DNA of 64,000 bases from an uncultured Agromyces sp. Lineage in GTDB: Bacteria > Actinomycetota > Actinomycetes > Actinomycetales > Microbacteriaceae. Position numbers and translations under genes: made by a program. A model generated the notes under the pieces. That model was not told the DNA's origin and ran no database searches. It saw nothing but the letters and a program-made list of their open reading frames with translations. The stretch is from NCBI GenBank assembly GCA_913053875.1, contig CAJXGN010000008.1, positions 93,331 through 157,330 of the forward strand. Reading direction: 5' to 3'. Positions 25,733 through 35,998 of this stretch are shown here, in pieces. Position 1 is the stretch's first letter, and each line of letters begins with the position of its first letter.

Positions 25733-26644
25733 TCAGGCCAGCTGCGTCTCGGCCTCGTGCATCTGGCGGAACGCCTCGCGCCGCGCACGCCGCTCGTCGC
25801 GACCCTCGGGCTTCGACGCCGGGCTCGCGCCGAGGAGCTTGCGCGTGTACGCGTGCTGCGGGTTCGTGAACAGCTCCTCGGCCTCGCCGATCTCGACCAG
25901 GTGCCCGCGCTGCATGACCGCGATGCGGTCGGAGATGTGACGGACGATGCCGAGGTCGTGCGCGATGAACAGGTAGCTCACGCCCGTGATCGCCTGCAGG
26001 TCGGCCAGCAGGTTGATGATCTGGCCCTGGGTGGACAGGTCGAGCGCGCTCACGGCCTCGTCGCAGACGACCAGCTTCGGCTCCAGCACGAGCGCACGGG
26101 CGATCGCGACGCGCTGCTGCTGGCCGCCCGACAGCTCGGCCGGGAACCGGTGCATGTGGTCGGTCGACAGGCCCACCTGGTCGAACGCCTGCTCGGCGCG
26201 CGCGCGGCGCTCGCCGGGGTCGGTCACGCCGTGCGTGCGCAGCGTGTCGTCGACGCACCGCCCCACCACGTGGCGCGGGTTCAGCGACGAGTTCGGGTCC
26301 TGGAAGATCGCCTGCACGTCGCGCCGGTACGACAGCGGCGTGCGGCGGCCCAGCGTCGTCACCTCGGTGCCCTGGAACCGGATCGACCCGGCGGCCGCGT
26401 CGTTCAGGCGCAGGATCGCGCGGCCCGTCGTGCTCTTGCCCGAGCCCGACTCGCCGACGAGGCCCAGCGTCTCGCCCGGGAAGATCTCGAAGCTCACGCC
26501 GTCGATCGCGCGCGACACCTTGCGGCGCCACGGCACCGCACCGGCGGACTCGTACTCGACCGCGAGGTCCTCCACGACGAGCAGGGGCTCGTCCGCGCGG
26601 GACGCCTCGGTCTCATGCGAGGTGTTCGGGGTGGTCGTGGTCAT
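25733..26644 (-). CDS. Oligopeptide-type ABC transporter ATP-binding protein (DppF/OppF-like)
   Basis: A 303-residue ABC ATPase. Walker A GESGSGKST is at about residues 64-72, the Q-loop in AIFQDPNSSLNPR, the ABC signature LSGGQQQR, and Walker B LVVCDEAVSALD. It energises a nickel/peptide/opine-type importer (PepT family) with the fused permease-ATPase encoded just upstream; its ATG overlaps that gene's stop. It is the last gene of the operon. Confidence 0.92.
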   Translation of the reverse strand: MTTTTPNTSHETEASRADEPLLVVEDLAVEYESAGAVPWRRKVSRAIDGVSFEIFPGETLGLVGESGSGKSTTGRAILRLNDAAAGSIRFQGTEVTTLGRRTPLSYRRDVQAIFQDPNSSLNPRHVVGRCVDDTLRTHGVTDPGERRARAEQAFDQVGLSTDHMHRFPAELSGGQQQRVAIARALVLEPKLVVCDEAVSALDLSTQGQIINLLADLQAITGVSYLFIAHDLGIVRHISDRIAVMQRGHLVEIGEAEELFTNPQHAYTRKLLGASPASKPEGRDERRARREAFRQMHEAETQLA

Positions 26645-28725
26645 CGGGGCACCGCCTCGAGGGTCAGCTCGTCGGCCCGCACGCAGCGCACCTGGTCGAC
26701 GATGGGGACGGGGGCCGACGTGCACGCCTCGGTCGCGAACGCGCAACGGTTCGCGAAGTGGCATCCGACCGGCCACTCCCCGGCGAGCGGCACGCGGCCG
26801 GAGATCGTCGGGAGACGGTCGACCTGCGCGTCGGACGCGGGGTTCGCGGCCAGCAGCGCCGACGTGTAGGGGTGGCGCGGGGCGTGGAACAGGTCGGTCG
26901 TGGTGCCGACCTCGACGATCTCGCCCGCGTACATGATCGCCGCTCGGTCGCACGTCTCGGCGACGACGCCGAGGTCGTGCGTGATGAGCAGCACGCCCAT
27001 GCCGTACTCGTCGCGGAGGTCGAGGATCAGGTCGAGCACCTGCGCCTGCGTGGTCACGTCGAGCGCCGAGGTCGCCTCGTCGGCGATGAGCAGCTTCGGG
27101 TCGGCGGCGAGCGCCATCGCGATCGCGACGCGCTGGGCCATGCCGCCCGAGAACTGGTGCGGGTAGTGGTCGAGACGGCTGCGCGCCTCGGTCACGCCCA
27201 CGCGGTCGAGCAGCTCGACCGCGCGCTCCTTCGCCTCGGCGACCGACATGCCCTTGTGCTCGCGCAGCGGCTCGATGAGCTGCTTGCCCACGGTGTGCAC
27301 GGGGGAGAGGGCCGACAGCGGGTCCTGGAAGACCACGCCGATGCCCGCGCCGCGCACCGCGCGCAGCGCCCTCTGGGACTGGAACGCGATCTGGTCGCCG
27401 TCGAACATGATGGAGCCGGCCGAGAGGCGCGTCCGCGGCGGGAGCAGGCCCATGACCGCCTTCGCGAACATCGACTTGCCCGATCCGGACTCGCCGAGCA
27501 GGCCCACGATCTCGCCGGGCTCGATCGACAGGTTGGCTCCGGAGACGAGCGGCACGACGTCGCCCTCGGGGCGCTCGAGCGAGACCGACAGGCCCCGCAC
27601 GTCGAGCACCGCGCCCTCGACCGGGTCGGGAAGCGTCTCGGTCGCGCCGGTGGGCGTGCGGATCTCGTCGGCGCGCGAGTCCCACGGGCTCGTCGCGTCG
27701 GGCGCGGCCGTCGCGGCATCCTGCGCACCCATCGAGTACGTCTGCCCGGGGAGCGTGGCCGCCGACGCGGTCGGGGCGTTGCTCATGCCGGGCAGCTCGG
27801 CTGTGGTCAGCTTCTTCCGCGGCGACTTGCGCACGCCGCCCGTGATGGCGTCGTTCAGTCCATCGCCGAAGAGGTTGAACGCGAGCACGGTGATGATGAT
27901 CGCGATGCCGGGAGCGAACGCGAGGAAGGGCTGCTGCGCCTGGTGCTCGACCGCGCCGCTCAGCATGCCACCCCAGGTGGGGGTGTCGCGGTCGAGGCCG
28001 ACGCCGAGGAAGCTGAGGCCCGACTCGATCATGATCGCCGAGCCGAAGAACACGGCGGCCTGGATGATGATCGGGCCGACCAGGTTCGGCAGCACCTGCC
28101 GGAAGATGATCACGCGCTCCTTCATGCCGACCACGTGCGCCGACTCGACGTAGAGCTTGTGGCGCTCGGTCAGCGTGACCGCACGGGTCAGCCTCGCGAA
28201 GCCCATCGTGAAGATGAGGCCGATGGCGAACATCAGCGTCCAGAGGCTGCGGCCGAGGATCGCGATGACCGCGAGGGCCACCAGGATGCCCGGGAGCGCC
28301 TGCGCCACGTCGACGAGCCGCGAGCCCAGGCGATCGGTCCAGCCGCCGCGGTAGCCGAGCAGCAGGCCGATCGGCACGCCGAGCATGGCGGCGATGAGCA
28401 CCGAGCCGAGCGCGACCACGAGTGCCACGCGGGTGCCGTAGAGCAGCCGGCTGAGCTCGTCCTGGCCGAGGTCGTTGGTGCCGAGCCAATGCGCGGAGGT
28501 CGGGCCCGACAGCAGGGTCGAGTAGTCCGACTGGTTCGGGTCGTACGGCGCGATCAACGGGGCGAAGATCGCCACCAGCGCGAGGAACACGATCACGAAG
28601 AACGCGGCCACGGTCAGCGGCTGGCGACGCACGCGGTCGAAGATGCGCTTCGCGCTCGACGGGGACTTCGTCCCCTTCTCCGGCTTCGGTGCGCGGGTGA
28701 GGTTGATGCTGTAGGTGTCGGTCAT
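26641..28725 (-). CDS. ABC transporter permease-ATPase fusion (DppC-DppD type)
   Basis: A 694-residue fusion. Residues ~1-300 are a DppC-type permease: a cytosolic start, several membrane segments, and the coupling-helix (EAA) region VESAHVVGMKERVIIFRQVLPNLVGP. Residues ~300-370 form a flexible Ala/Pro/Thr-rich linker. Residues ~372-694 are a DppD-type ATPase with Walker A GESGSGKS at ~411-418, signature FSGGMAQR, Walker B LLIADEATSALD, and the C-terminal Cys-rich HFANRCAFATEAC segment typical of peptide-transport ATPases. Such fusions are known in actinobacteria, so it is probably intact rather than a sequencing error. It overlaps its neighbours by four bases on each side. Confidence 0.9.
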   Translation of the reverse strand: MTDTYSINLTRAPKPEKGTKSPSSAKRIFDRVRRQPLTVAAFFVIVFLALVAIFAPLIAPYDPNQSDYSTLLSGPTSAHWLGTNDLGQDELSRLLYGTRVALVVALGSVLIAAMLGVPIGLLLGYRGGWTDRLGSRLVDVAQALPGILVALAVIAILGRSLWTLMFAIGLIFTMGFARLTRAVTLTERHKLYVESAHVVGMKERVIIFRQVLPNLVGPIIIQAAVFFGSAIMIESGLSFLGVGLDRDTPTWGGMLSGAVEHQAQQPFLAFAPGIAIIITVLAFNLFGDGLNDAITGGVRKSPRKKLTTAELPGMSNAPTASAATLPGQTYSMGAQDAATAAPDATSPWDSRADEIRTPTGATETLPDPVEGAVLDVRGLSVSLERPEGDVVPLVSGANLSIEPGEIVGLLGESGSGKSMFAKAVMGLLPPRTRLSAGSIMFDGDQIAFQSQRALRAVRGAGIGVVFQDPLSALSPVHTVGKQLIEPLREHKGMSVAEAKERAVELLDRVGVTEARSRLDHYPHQFSGGMAQRVAIAMALAADPKLLIADEATSALDVTTQAQVLDLILDLRDEYGMGVLLITHDLGVVAETCDRAAIMYAGEIVEVGTTTDLFHAPRHPYTSALLAANPASDAQVDRLPTISGRVPLAGEWPVGCHFANRCAFATEACTSAPVPIVDQVRCVRADELTLEAVPR

Positions 28726-29666
28726 TCGGGGCGCGCCTTCGGGTTGAGCAGGCCGTAGCAGATGTCGAGGACGAGGTTCACCACGATCACGAGCACCGCG
28801 ATCATGAGCACGCCGCCCTGCACGACCGGGAAGTCCTTGCCGATGACGCTGCGGAGCATGAGGTCGCCGATGCCGGGGAAGGCGAACACCTGGCCGACGA
28901 CGAAGCTCGCGCCGATCAGGATGCTCACCGTGAGGCCGGTCGAGGCGAGCACGGGGATGAGCGCGTTCTTCAGGCCGTACCGGAAGATCACGCGGCGGCG
29001 CGACATGCCGGTCGCGGTGAGCGTGTCCACCCAGCGCGCCGAGAGCGTCTCCGCCATCGACGTGCGCATGGAGCGCGCGATGAGCGCGGCCGAGCCGACT
29101 CCCAGCGCGATCGACGGCAGAATGAGCCCCTGCGCCCACCGGAGGGGATCGACCTCGATCGGCGTGTAGGCGAGCACCGGCACCCACCCGAGCTGCACCG
29201 AGAAGACGAGCAGCAGGATGATGCCGAGCCAGAACTCGGGGATCGCGACCGTGATCGCGGTGATGGTCGTCGTCACCCGGTCGGTGGTCGAGCCGGGTCG
29301 GGTGCCGCCGAGCAGGCCGAGCGTCAGCCCGATCAGCACGGCGACCACGAGGCCGCCGAAGACGAGCGACAGCGTCGCCGGCATGCGCTCGAGGAGCATG
29401 TCGGTGACCGGCCGGCCGACGGCGTACGAGTTGCCGAGGTCGCCCTGGATGGCGGAGCCGAACCACGTGAACAGCCGGGTGAAGAACGGCTGGTCGAGGC
29501 CGAGCTGCGCCTCGACGGCGGCGACCCGTTCGGGGTTCGCCGACGTGCCGAGGATGGCCGCTGCGGGGCTGCCGGGCACCAGGTAGGTCATGAGGAACAC
29601 GACCAGGGCGACCAGGATGAGCTGGGGGACCGCAAGGGCGAGGCGGAAGGAGATGAGCTTGCCCAT
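28722..29666 (-). CDS. ABC transporter permease (DppB-like)
   Basis: A 314-residue inner-membrane permease with six predicted membrane segments. It has the DppB-type N-terminus (RLALAVPQLILVALVVFLMTY), the conserved DLGNSYAVGRPVTDML periplasmic segment, and the coupling region TLTATGMSRRRVIFRYGLKNALIP. ATG 29666 is preferred to the in-frame GTG at 29678 because GGGAGGA lies at the right distance before it. Confidence 0.92.
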   Translation of the reverse strand: MGKLISFRLALAVPQLILVALVVFLMTYLVPGSPAAAILGTSANPERVAAVEAQLGLDQPFFTRLFTWFGSAIQGDLGNSYAVGRPVTDMLLERMPATLSLVFGGLVVAVLIGLTLGLLGGTRPGSTTDRVTTTITAITVAIPEFWLGIILLLVFSVQLGWVPVLAYTPIEVDPLRWAQGLILPSIALGVGSAALIARSMRTSMAETLSARWVDTLTATGMSRRRVIFRYGLKNALIPVLASTGLTVSILIGASFVVGQVFAFPGIGDLMLRSVIGKDFPVVQGGVLMIAVLVIVVNLVLDICYGLLNPKARPE

Positions 29667-29722
29667 CAGTCCTCCCACCTCGCCGTGTACTGCATGTGTA
29701 TCACTGGTATCCGTGTGTCGAA

Positions 29723-31240
29723 TCAGCCCGCGGGAGTGATCTCACGAAGGTTGAGGTTGTTCGCCTCGAACGGGTACGCCGGGGCGTTCACGTTCGTGAC
29801 GGTGTCGGAGTTGTACGCGATGACCTCGAAGCCGCGTGCGTGAGCGCAGGTGAGCGCCTCGTCCGCGATGATCTTCGTGACCTCGGCCCAGAGCTCGTCG
29901 GCCTCCTCGGAGTCGCCGGCCGCGATGGCCGCGTCGGCGGCCGACTTCAGCTCGTCGCTCTCGACGCCGGACGGGTTGCCGCCGGCATCCGCTGCGAACC
30001 ATGCGCTGTACCACTCGAACGGGGTGAGCTCGTCGTTCGAGCCCAGGCCGATCGGGTAGGTGCCGCTGTTCCAGCCCTGGAACCACTCGGGCGGGGGAAC
30101 CGTCGAGACCGAGATGCCGAAGCCGTCGAGCTGGCTCGCCTGGTCCATGTAGATGGTCGACTGCGTCGTGGTGAACGGCGCGGCGATCATCTCACCGTCG
30201 ATCGTCGGGGTGCCGGCCGAGCTCCAGAGGGAGTTCGCCTCGTCGAGGTCGGTCGGGTAGCCCGTGATGTCGGGGTTGTAGCCCTGGGTGCCCTCGAGGA
30301 AGTGCTGCGTCGCAGCCTCGCCGCCGTTCACGTCGACCATCTGCTGCACGTCGAACGTGTAGCAGATCGCCTGCCGCACCTCGACGTCCTCGAACAGGCC
30401 GCCGGGGCCACGGTCGAAGAACATCACGTTGTTGCGGATGGCGGGGTACTCGAACGTCTCGACGGTGGTGCCGTCGTAACGGGGGAGCACCTCCTCCTCG
30501 GTGTCGGTCACGTCGATCTCGCCGTTCACGACGGCAGCGGCTGCGGCCTCGTCGTCGGGGATGGCGTAGAGCTCGATGTTCTCGAATCCGGGTGCGTCGC
30601 CCCAGTAGTCGTCGAACTGGGTGAAGCTCATGACGGTGCCGGCGGTCGAGCCCTCGGCGTCGTACGCCCAGGGTGCGGTGCCGATCGGGTCGGTCGCGAT
30701 GCTGCCGTCCTCGATCGCGGCCGGGCTGCCGATGGGCAGCACGCGCGTCGAGAGCGTCACCGGCATCGACGGGGTCGGGCCGGCGAAGTTCAGCACGACC
30801 GTGTTCTCATCGGGCGTGTCGACCGACTCGATGACCGCGAGCTGCGCGCCGAACGGGCCGGGGGTGTTCTTGACGGTGTCGACGTTCACCGCCACGGCCT
30901 CGGCGTTGAACGGCTCCCCGTCGTGGAACACGACGCCCTCGCGGAGGTTCAGGGTGAGCGACGTCGAGTCGTCGCTCAGCTCCCAGCTCTCCGCGAGACC
31001 CGGGGCGAGCTCGCCCGCGTCGTCGCGCGTGATGAGGTTCTCGTAGACGATCCGCATGGGACCGCCCTCGAACTCGTACCCGGGGGTCCAGGTCTCGGGG
31101 AATGCGCCGAAGTTCAGGCGCAGGGTGCCGGATGCCTCTGCTGCGGTCTCTTCCGGGGTCTCATCGGTCGACGTGCAACCGGTGAGGAGGAGTGCGGCGA
31201 TTCCCAGCGGGACCGCCGCCCTCAGTGCGATGGACTTCAT
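29723..31240 (-). CDS. ABC transporter solute-binding lipoprotein (peptide/nickel family 5)
   Basis: A 505-residue extracellular binding lipoprotein. The signal peptide ends in the lipobox LLLTGC (Cys22), then a Thr/Glu-rich linker leads into the family-5 fold (YENLITRDDAGELAPGLAESWE, LREGVVFHDGEPFNAEAV, TYPIGLGSNDE). Ligands in this family range from oligopeptides to glycosides and opines, so the ligand cannot be assigned. It is the first gene of the importer operon; AAGGAGG lies upstream of ATG 31240. The divergent LysR gene is a likely regulator. Confidence 0.9.
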   Translation of the reverse strand: MKSIALRAAVPLGIAALLLTGCTSTDETPEETAAEASGTLRLNFGAFPETWTPGYEFEGGPMRIVYENLITRDDAGELAPGLAESWELSDDSTSLTLNLREGVVFHDGEPFNAEAVAVNVDTVKNTPGPFGAQLAVIESVDTPDENTVVLNFAGPTPSMPVTLSTRVLPIGSPAAIEDGSIATDPIGTAPWAYDAEGSTAGTVMSFTQFDDYWGDAPGFENIELYAIPDDEAAAAAVVNGEIDVTDTEEEVLPRYDGTTVETFEYPAIRNNVMFFDRGPGGLFEDVEVRQAICYTFDVQQMVDVNGGEAATQHFLEGTQGYNPDITGYPTDLDEANSLWSSAGTPTIDGEMIAAPFTTTQSTIYMDQASQLDGFGISVSTVPPPEWFQGWNSGTYPIGLGSNDELTPFEWYSAWFAADAGGNPSGVESDELKSAADAAIAAGDSEEADELWAEVTKIIADEALTCAHARGFEVIAYNSDTVTNVNAPAYPFEANNLNLREITPAG

Positions 31241-31346
31241 GATGCTCTGACGCCTCCTTGCGTAGTGACCCGTTTCACGCGGGTCGAGCGTGTTCATGCG
31301 ATGCGCCCTGCGGGTTGGTCGGGCTCACCGGTGGTGCTGTGCCCAC

Positions 31347-31352
31347 ACGCTA
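31347..31352 (-). promoter_or_regulatory. Putative -10 box TAGCGT of the ABC importer operon
   Basis: On the minus strand TAGCGT lies about 107 bases before the solute-binding gene's ATG, immediately downstream of the dyad at 31355-31375. This geometry fits activation by a LysR-type regulator bound over the -35 region. Confidence 0.4.
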
Positions 31353-31354
31353 CG

Positions 31355-31375
31355 TATCTGCGCCGATGCCAGATA
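31355..31375. promoter_or_regulatory. Candidate LysR-type operator TATCTG-N9-CAGATA
   Basis: Perfect six-base arms TATCTG (31355-31360) and CAGATA (31370-31375) nine bases apart, in the otherwise featureless gap between the importer operon and the divergent lysR gene. LysR-type regulators typically bind such interrupted dyads of about this span between themselves and their target. Confidence 0.45.
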
Positions 31376-31524
31376 TACCCAGAGCCGCAAGCTAATGGTG
31401 CAAGCTCGTGCGGCTGCCTCCATCCTCGCATCGGCGGCGGCGCACGACCGACCGTCCGTGGATGGTCGGGCTACGCTGGTCACCGGTGCCGGCGCCGTCC
31501 ACGTCGGCGTGGAGGAGGCAGCAC

Positions 31525-32427
31525 ATGGACCGCCTGGTCATCATGCGCACGTTCGTCACGGTCGCTCGATCGTCGAGCTTCAGCGGCGCTGCGCGCGAAC
31601 TCGGCATTTCGGGCTCGCTCGTCTCGCGTCACGTCGCCGACCTCGAGAAGCAGGTCGGCGTGCGCCTGGTGAACCGCACGGCACGCTCGGTGAGCCTGAC
31701 CGAGGCCGGCCAGCAGTACGCCGAGTTCGCCGAGCGCATCCTCGACGAGATCGACGACGAGGACCACAAGCTCTCGCACTCGCAGGATGCCCCGGAGGGG
31801 CCGATCTCCGTGATCTGCCCGAAGTGGATCGGCACGCTCGACCTCGGCACCGCGATCGCGGCGTTCGTGCGGGAGCATCCGAAGATCCACGTGAAGTTCG
31901 AGCTGGGCGGCATGTCCGACCGCAACTACGACTTCCTCGACCGCGGCTACGACGTGGCGTTCCACACGCGCGACCTGCGCGACTCGAACGTGCTGATCCG
32001 CCGCGTCTCCGAGCTGCCGTTCCTGCTCGTGGCGTCGGAGGAGTACGTACGGCGCAAGGGCCGGCCCGCGACGGTCGCCGAGCTCGCGGAATTCGACTGC
32101 ATCCTGCATCCGAACGACCCGGTCTGGCGCCTGGGCTCCGGCTCGGAGACCATCCACCACAAGGTGCAGAACCCCGCCGTGGTGGCGAACTCGTACCTCG
32201 TCATCGAGAAGCTCGTCGAGGCCGGCTGCGGTATCGCACTGATCCCGCGGCGTCCGGCGGTGCAGCGGCTCGCGGAGGGGTCGCTCGTCGAGCTGCTGCC
32301 CGAGCACGCGCCGCCGGCGCGATCGCTGTACGCCGTGCACGGCCCGGGCGGACGCACGCCCGAGCGGGTCAAGGTCTTCCTCGACTTCATGACCGACTGG
32401 TTCCGGAGCCAGCCCGCCGAAGCCTGA
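31525..32427 (+). CDS. LysR-family transcriptional regulator
   Basis: A 300-residue LTTR. The N-terminal HTH (FVTVARSSSFSGAARELGISGSLVSRHVADLE) is at about residues 10-42, followed by the linker helix and an effector domain (PISVICPKWIGTLDLG onward). GGAGGA upstream supports ATG 31525. It is divergent from the peptide-type importer operon and upstream of a converging carboxymuconolactone decarboxylase-family gene, so either could be its target. The effector is unknown. Confidence 0.92.
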   Translation: MDRLVIMRTFVTVARSSSFSGAARELGISGSLVSRHVADLEKQVGVRLVNRTARSVSLTEAGQQYAEFAERILDEIDDEDHKLSHSQDAPEGPISVICPKWIGTLDLGTAIAAFVREHPKIHVKFELGGMSDRNYDFLDRGYDVAFHTRDLRDSNVLIRRVSELPFLLVASEEYVRRKGRPATVAELAEFDCILHPNDPVWRLGSGSETIHHKVQNPAVVANSYLVIEKLVEAGCGIALIPRRPAVQRLAEGSLVELLPEHAPPARSLYAVHGPGGRTPERVKVFLDFMTDWFRSQPAEA

Positions 32428-32452
32428 GCGACGGCGGGCGGATGCCCCGGGC

Positions 32453-33037
32453 TCACGCCTCCGCGGGCTCGACCTTCGCGTAGCCGCGCACGTCGGGGAA
32501 CGGTGGCGTGCGGTTCGGCTGCAGGTCGACCTGGAACGTGTTCAGGCACATCGACAGCATCGTGAAGTTGCCGAGCAGGCCGATGGCGTCGACGAGCTGC
32601 TGGTCGCTGAACAGCTCCTTCAGGCGGGCGAACGTCTCGTCGGAGACGAAGTGCGTGGTGAGCAGTTCGACCGCGAAGTCGTGGAAGGCCGCCAGCTCGG
32701 CGTCGTCGCCGAAGTCGGGCTCGCCCCAGTTCGCGAGCGCCTCGATCGCCTCGGCCGGCACGCCGGTCTCGATCGCCTTGTCGACGTGGGCGTTCCAGGA
32801 GAACTGCGCGTCGAAGTAGCGGGCGGCGACGAGCAGGCTGTACTCGCGGATGCGCTCGGGCATGCTGCAGTCGAAGCGCACGAACGCACCGAGCGACTCC
32901 GTGCGGTCGCAGAGCTCGGGGCTGTGCAGCCAGACCTTGAAGGGGCCGCCGATCTTGCCGCGCTTGGCGATGATGCGGTCGGCGAGCTCGCGCTGCCGGT
33001 CGGTCATGTCGTCGTAGGGCGTGACGTCGAGTCGCAT
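32453..33037 (-). CDS. Carboxymuconolactone decarboxylase-family protein
   Basis: A 194-residue alpha-helical CMD/AhpD-like protein with RFDCSMPERIREYSLLVAARYFDAQFSWNAHVDKAI, the conserved E-x(n)-W-x-x-H region. The AhpD redox CxxC is absent, so a peroxidase role is unlikely; relatives act as decarboxylases or as uncharacterised helpers in aromatic breakdown. It converges on the LysR gene with a 25-base gap containing a GCGGATGCCCCGGG copy (32439-32452) that may take part in termination. Confidence 0.85.
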   Translation of the reverse strand: MRLDVTPYDDMTDRQRELADRIIAKRGKIGGPFKVWLHSPELCDRTESLGAFVRFDCSMPERIREYSLLVAARYFDAQFSWNAHVDKAIETGVPAEAIEALANWGEPDFGDDAELAAFHDFAVELLTTHFVSDETFARLKELFSDQQLVDAIGLLGNFTMLSMCLNTFQVDLQPNRTPPFPDVRGYAKVEPAEA

Positions 33038-33166
33038 GGGTCCTCCTGGGTGGCGCGTGGGCGCGGCGATGCGCTGGTGATGGGGCCGAGCGTAGGCGGC
33101 GCGACCGCCCGCCGGGAGGGCGCGGGCGGCAACCTCAGCGTGCATCGCACGAACCGTGCCCGCGCG

Positions 33167-33172
33167 TAGCGT
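33167..33172 (+). promoter_or_regulatory. -10 box TAGCGT of leaderless GH78 gene
   Basis: TAGCGT is followed by GATCTG (six bases) and GTG 33179. There is no ribosome site in between, so the mRNA probably starts at the GTG. Confidence 0.55.
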
Positions 33173-33178
33173 GATCTG

Positions 33179-35998
33179 GTGCCCCACCTGATCTCCGCGC
33201 TCACCGCCGAGCTGCGCTCCGACTCGTCCGCCGTCGCGACTCCCGTGCCGCGCCTGTCGTGGACGGTCGCGGCCGGCACCCCCGGCTGGCTCCAGGCGTG
33301 GGCCGAACTGCGGCGCGGCGACGAGGTGCACCGCGTCGACGGTCGCGACAGCGTGCTGGTCGACTGGCCGTTCGCACCCCTGGCCCCCGGCGAGCACGCG
33401 CGGATCTCCGTGCGCGCGGCATCGACCGCGGGCGACGTGACCGACTGGAGCGCACCGCTCGACGTGTGGGCGGCGTTCCCCGAGGCGTGGGTGGCCGAGC
33501 CGATCGCGCTGCCCGACCCCGTCGCGCCGGGCGAGCCGTCGCTGCTGCGCCGCGAGTTCGTGGTCGAGGGCGACCTGGCTCGCGCGACCCTGTACTGGAC
33601 GGCGCTCGGGGTCGTGGACGTCGCCCTGAACGGCGCCGAGGTGGGCGACGCCGTGCTGACCCCCGGCTGGACGAGCTATCGCGATCGGGTGGTGCACGAG
33701 ACGGCGGATGTCACGGCCGACGTGCGACCCGGCGTGAACGCGCTCGGCGCGATGCTCGGCGGCGGCTGGTTCACCGAGGAGTACCACGTGCTCACCGCGC
33801 CGAAGCGCTTCCACGGCGAGCAGCCGCGCTTCGCCGCGCAGCTCGAGCTGGAGTACCGCGACGGCCGCCGCGAGGTGGTCGCCACCGACGACCGCTGGCG
33901 CGCGAGCCGCGGACCGGTCGTGTCGAGCAGCCTGTACGACGGCGAGCAGGTCGACGCGCGGCGCCTGCCCGCCGGCTGGGACCTGCCCGCATTCGACGAC
34001 TCGGCCTGGCCCGCCGCGGTCGTGACCGACGACCCGCTCGCCGGCGTCGAGGCGCGCATGGCGCCGCCGGTGCGTCGCATCGAGACCCGCGCACCCGTCG
34101 CGGTCACGCGCACGCCGAGCGGCCGCATCCTGCTCGACTTCGGCCAGAACCTCGTCGGCCGCCTGCGCCTGCGCGTCACCGGCCCCGAGGGCACGACCAT
34201 CACCGCCCGCCACGCCGAGGTGCTCGACCAGGGCGAGCTCGCGCTGCGCCCGCTGCGGCGCGCGAAGGCGACCGATTCGTTCACGCTCGCCGGTGCCGGC
34301 GAGGAGGTGTTCGAGCCGCGCTTCACCTTCCACGGATTCCGCTACGCCGACCTCGACGGGTGGCCGGGCGAGTTCGACGAGACCGCGGTCGAGGCCGTGG
34401 TGCTCGGCAGCGATCTGCGTCGCACCGGGTGGTTCGAGAGCTCGGATGCCACGCTCGACCGGTTTCACGAGAACGTCGTCTGGACGGTGCGCGGCAACTA
34501 CCTCGCCGTTCCGCAGGACTGCCCGCAGCGCGACGAGCGCCTCGGCTGGACCGGCGACACCCAGCTGTTCGCGCCCACCGCGGCGTTCCTCGTCGACTGC
34601 CACGCGTTCCTGCGCTCCTGGCTGCGCGACCTCGCCATCGAGCAGCGCCGCCTCGGCGGGCTGGTGCCCCTGTTCGCGCCCGACGTGGTGCCCGGGTTCT
34701 CCGACCGCGGGCCCGTGGCCGCGTGGGGCGACGCGATCACGATCGTGCCGCGCGTGCTCGCCGACGCCTCCGGCGACCGGACGATCCTCGAGGAGTTCTA
34801 CCCGGGCATGCGCGCATGGCTCGACCTCGTGCTCGGCCGGCGCGACCCCGAGGGGCTTTGGACGAGCGGCCGCCAGCTCGCCGACTGGCTCGACCCGAAC
34901 GCCCCGCCGAACGCGCCCGCGCGCGGCCGCACCGACACCGACATCGTCGCGACCGCGTACCTCGCACGCACCGCGCAGCTCACCGCCGAGATCGCGGCGG
35001 CGCTCGGCGAGGTCGACGACGCGACCCGGTACGCCGACGCCGCTGCCGCGGCCCGCCGGGCCTTCGTCGACGCGTTCGTCTCGCCGTCGGGCCGCATGAT
35101 GTGCGACACACAGACCGCCTACGCGCTCGCGATCGCCTTCGACCTCGTCGACGACCCCGCGCTCCGTCGGCGCGTCGGCGACCGGCTCGCGTTCGTCGTG
35201 CGCCGCGACGGCTACCGCATCGCCACCGGCCTCGTCGGCACGTCGATCATCGCCCAGGCGCTCACCGCGGCCGGGCACGTCGATGCCGCCGAACGACTCC
35301 TGTTCCAGACCGAGTCGCCGTCGTGGCTGTACCCGGTCACCGTCGGCGCGACCACGGTGTGGGAGCGCTGGGACGGCCTCCGCCAGGACGGCTCGCTGAA
35401 CCCCGGCGCAATGGTCAGCTTCAACCACGTCGCCCTCGGCTCGGTCGCCGACTGGCTGCACACCGCGGTGGCCGGGCTCGCGCCGGACGCTCCGGGCTAC
35501 CGTCGCATCCGCATCGCCCCGCGCCCGCTCACCCGGCTGACGCACGCGAACGCCAGCCACCTCACGCCGTACGGCCCTGCCGCATCGGGCTGGGAGCGCG
35601 TCGGTGACCGCCTGCGCGTGTTCGCCGAGGTGCCCGCCAACACCACTGCCGTGGTCGAACTCCCCGACGGCAACCGACACGAGGTCGGCTCGGGCAGCCA
35701 CGAGTGGTGGTGCGCGACGGATGCTGCGCCGGCCGCGCCGCCCGTCGACCTCGACGGGTCGCTGGCCGACCTCGTCGACGCACCCGAGGCGTACCGCGCG
35801 TTCCACGCCACCCTGGCCGAACGCCCGAACCGGTTCCTCGCGAACGCGGTGCGGGCGAACGCCCTGTACACGCCCGGCCGCAGCATCCGCGACGCCCTGA
35901 TCTTCGCCGACGAGGCGACCCTCGCCGCAGTGTCCGATGCACTGCGCGACGCCCAGACCGAACCCGCACCACAGCCCGACCCAGGAGGTACCCCATGA
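33179..35998 (+). CDS. Alpha-L-rhamnosidase (GH78)
   Basis: A 939-residue glycoside hydrolase that releases terminal alpha-L-rhamnose from plant glycosides or polysaccharides. N-terminal Fn3/beta-sandwich domains span about residues 1-430, including [20 protein letters not shown]. An (alpha/alpha)6 barrel follows, with the GH78 hallmark [20 protein letters not shown] near residue 450 carrying the acidic residues, [10 protein letters not shown], and [11 protein letters not shown]-terminal beta-sandwich (about 740-855) precedes an extra ~80-residue helical tail not typical of the family. There is no signal peptide, so substrates are probably imported first. The GTG start appears leaderless, and its stop overlaps the next ATG. 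Confidence 0.92.
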   Translation: MPHLISALTAELRSDSSAVATPVPRLSWTVAAGTPGWLQAWAELRRGDEVHRVDGRDSVLVDWPFAPLAPGEHARISVRAASTAGDVTDWSAPLDVWAAFPEAWVAEPIALPDPVAPGEPSLLRREFVVEGDLARATLYWTALGVVDVALNGAEVGDAVLTPGWTSYRDRVVHETADVTADVRPGVNALGAMLGGGWFTEEYHVLTAPKRFHGEQPRFAAQLELEYRDGRREVVATDDRWRASRGPVVSSSLYDGEQVDARRLPAGWDLPAFDDSAWPAAVVTDDPLAGVEARMAPPVRRIETRAPVAVTRTPSGRILLDFGQNLVGRLRLRVTGPEGTTITARHAEVLDQGELALRPLRRAKATDSFTLAGAGEEVFEPRFTFHGFRYADLDGWPGEFDETAVEAVVLGSDLRRTGWFESSDATLDRFHENVVWTVRGNYLAVPQDCPQRDERLGWTGDTQLFAPTAAFLVDCHAFLRSWLRDLAIEQRRLGGLVPLFAPDVVPGFSDRGPVAAWGDAITIVPRVLADASGDRTILEEFYPGMRAWLDLVLGRRDPEGLWTSGRQLADWLDPNAPPNAPARGRTDTDIVATAYLARTAQLTAEIAAALGEVDDATRYADAAAAARRAFVDAFVSPSGRMMCDTQTAYALAIAFDLVDDPALRRRVGDRLAFVVRRDGYRIATGLVGTSIIAQALTAAGHVDAAERLLFQTESPSWLYPVTVGATTVWERWDGLRQDGSLNPGAMVSFNHVALGSVADWLHTAVAGLAPDAPGYRRIRIAPRPLTRLTHANASHLTPYGPAASGWERVGDRLRVFAEVPANTTAVVELPDGNRHEVGSGSHEWWCATDAAPAAPPVDLDGSLADLVDAPEAYRAFHATLAERPNRFLANAVRANALYTPGRSIRDALIFADEATLAAVSDALRDAQTEPAPQPDPGGTP

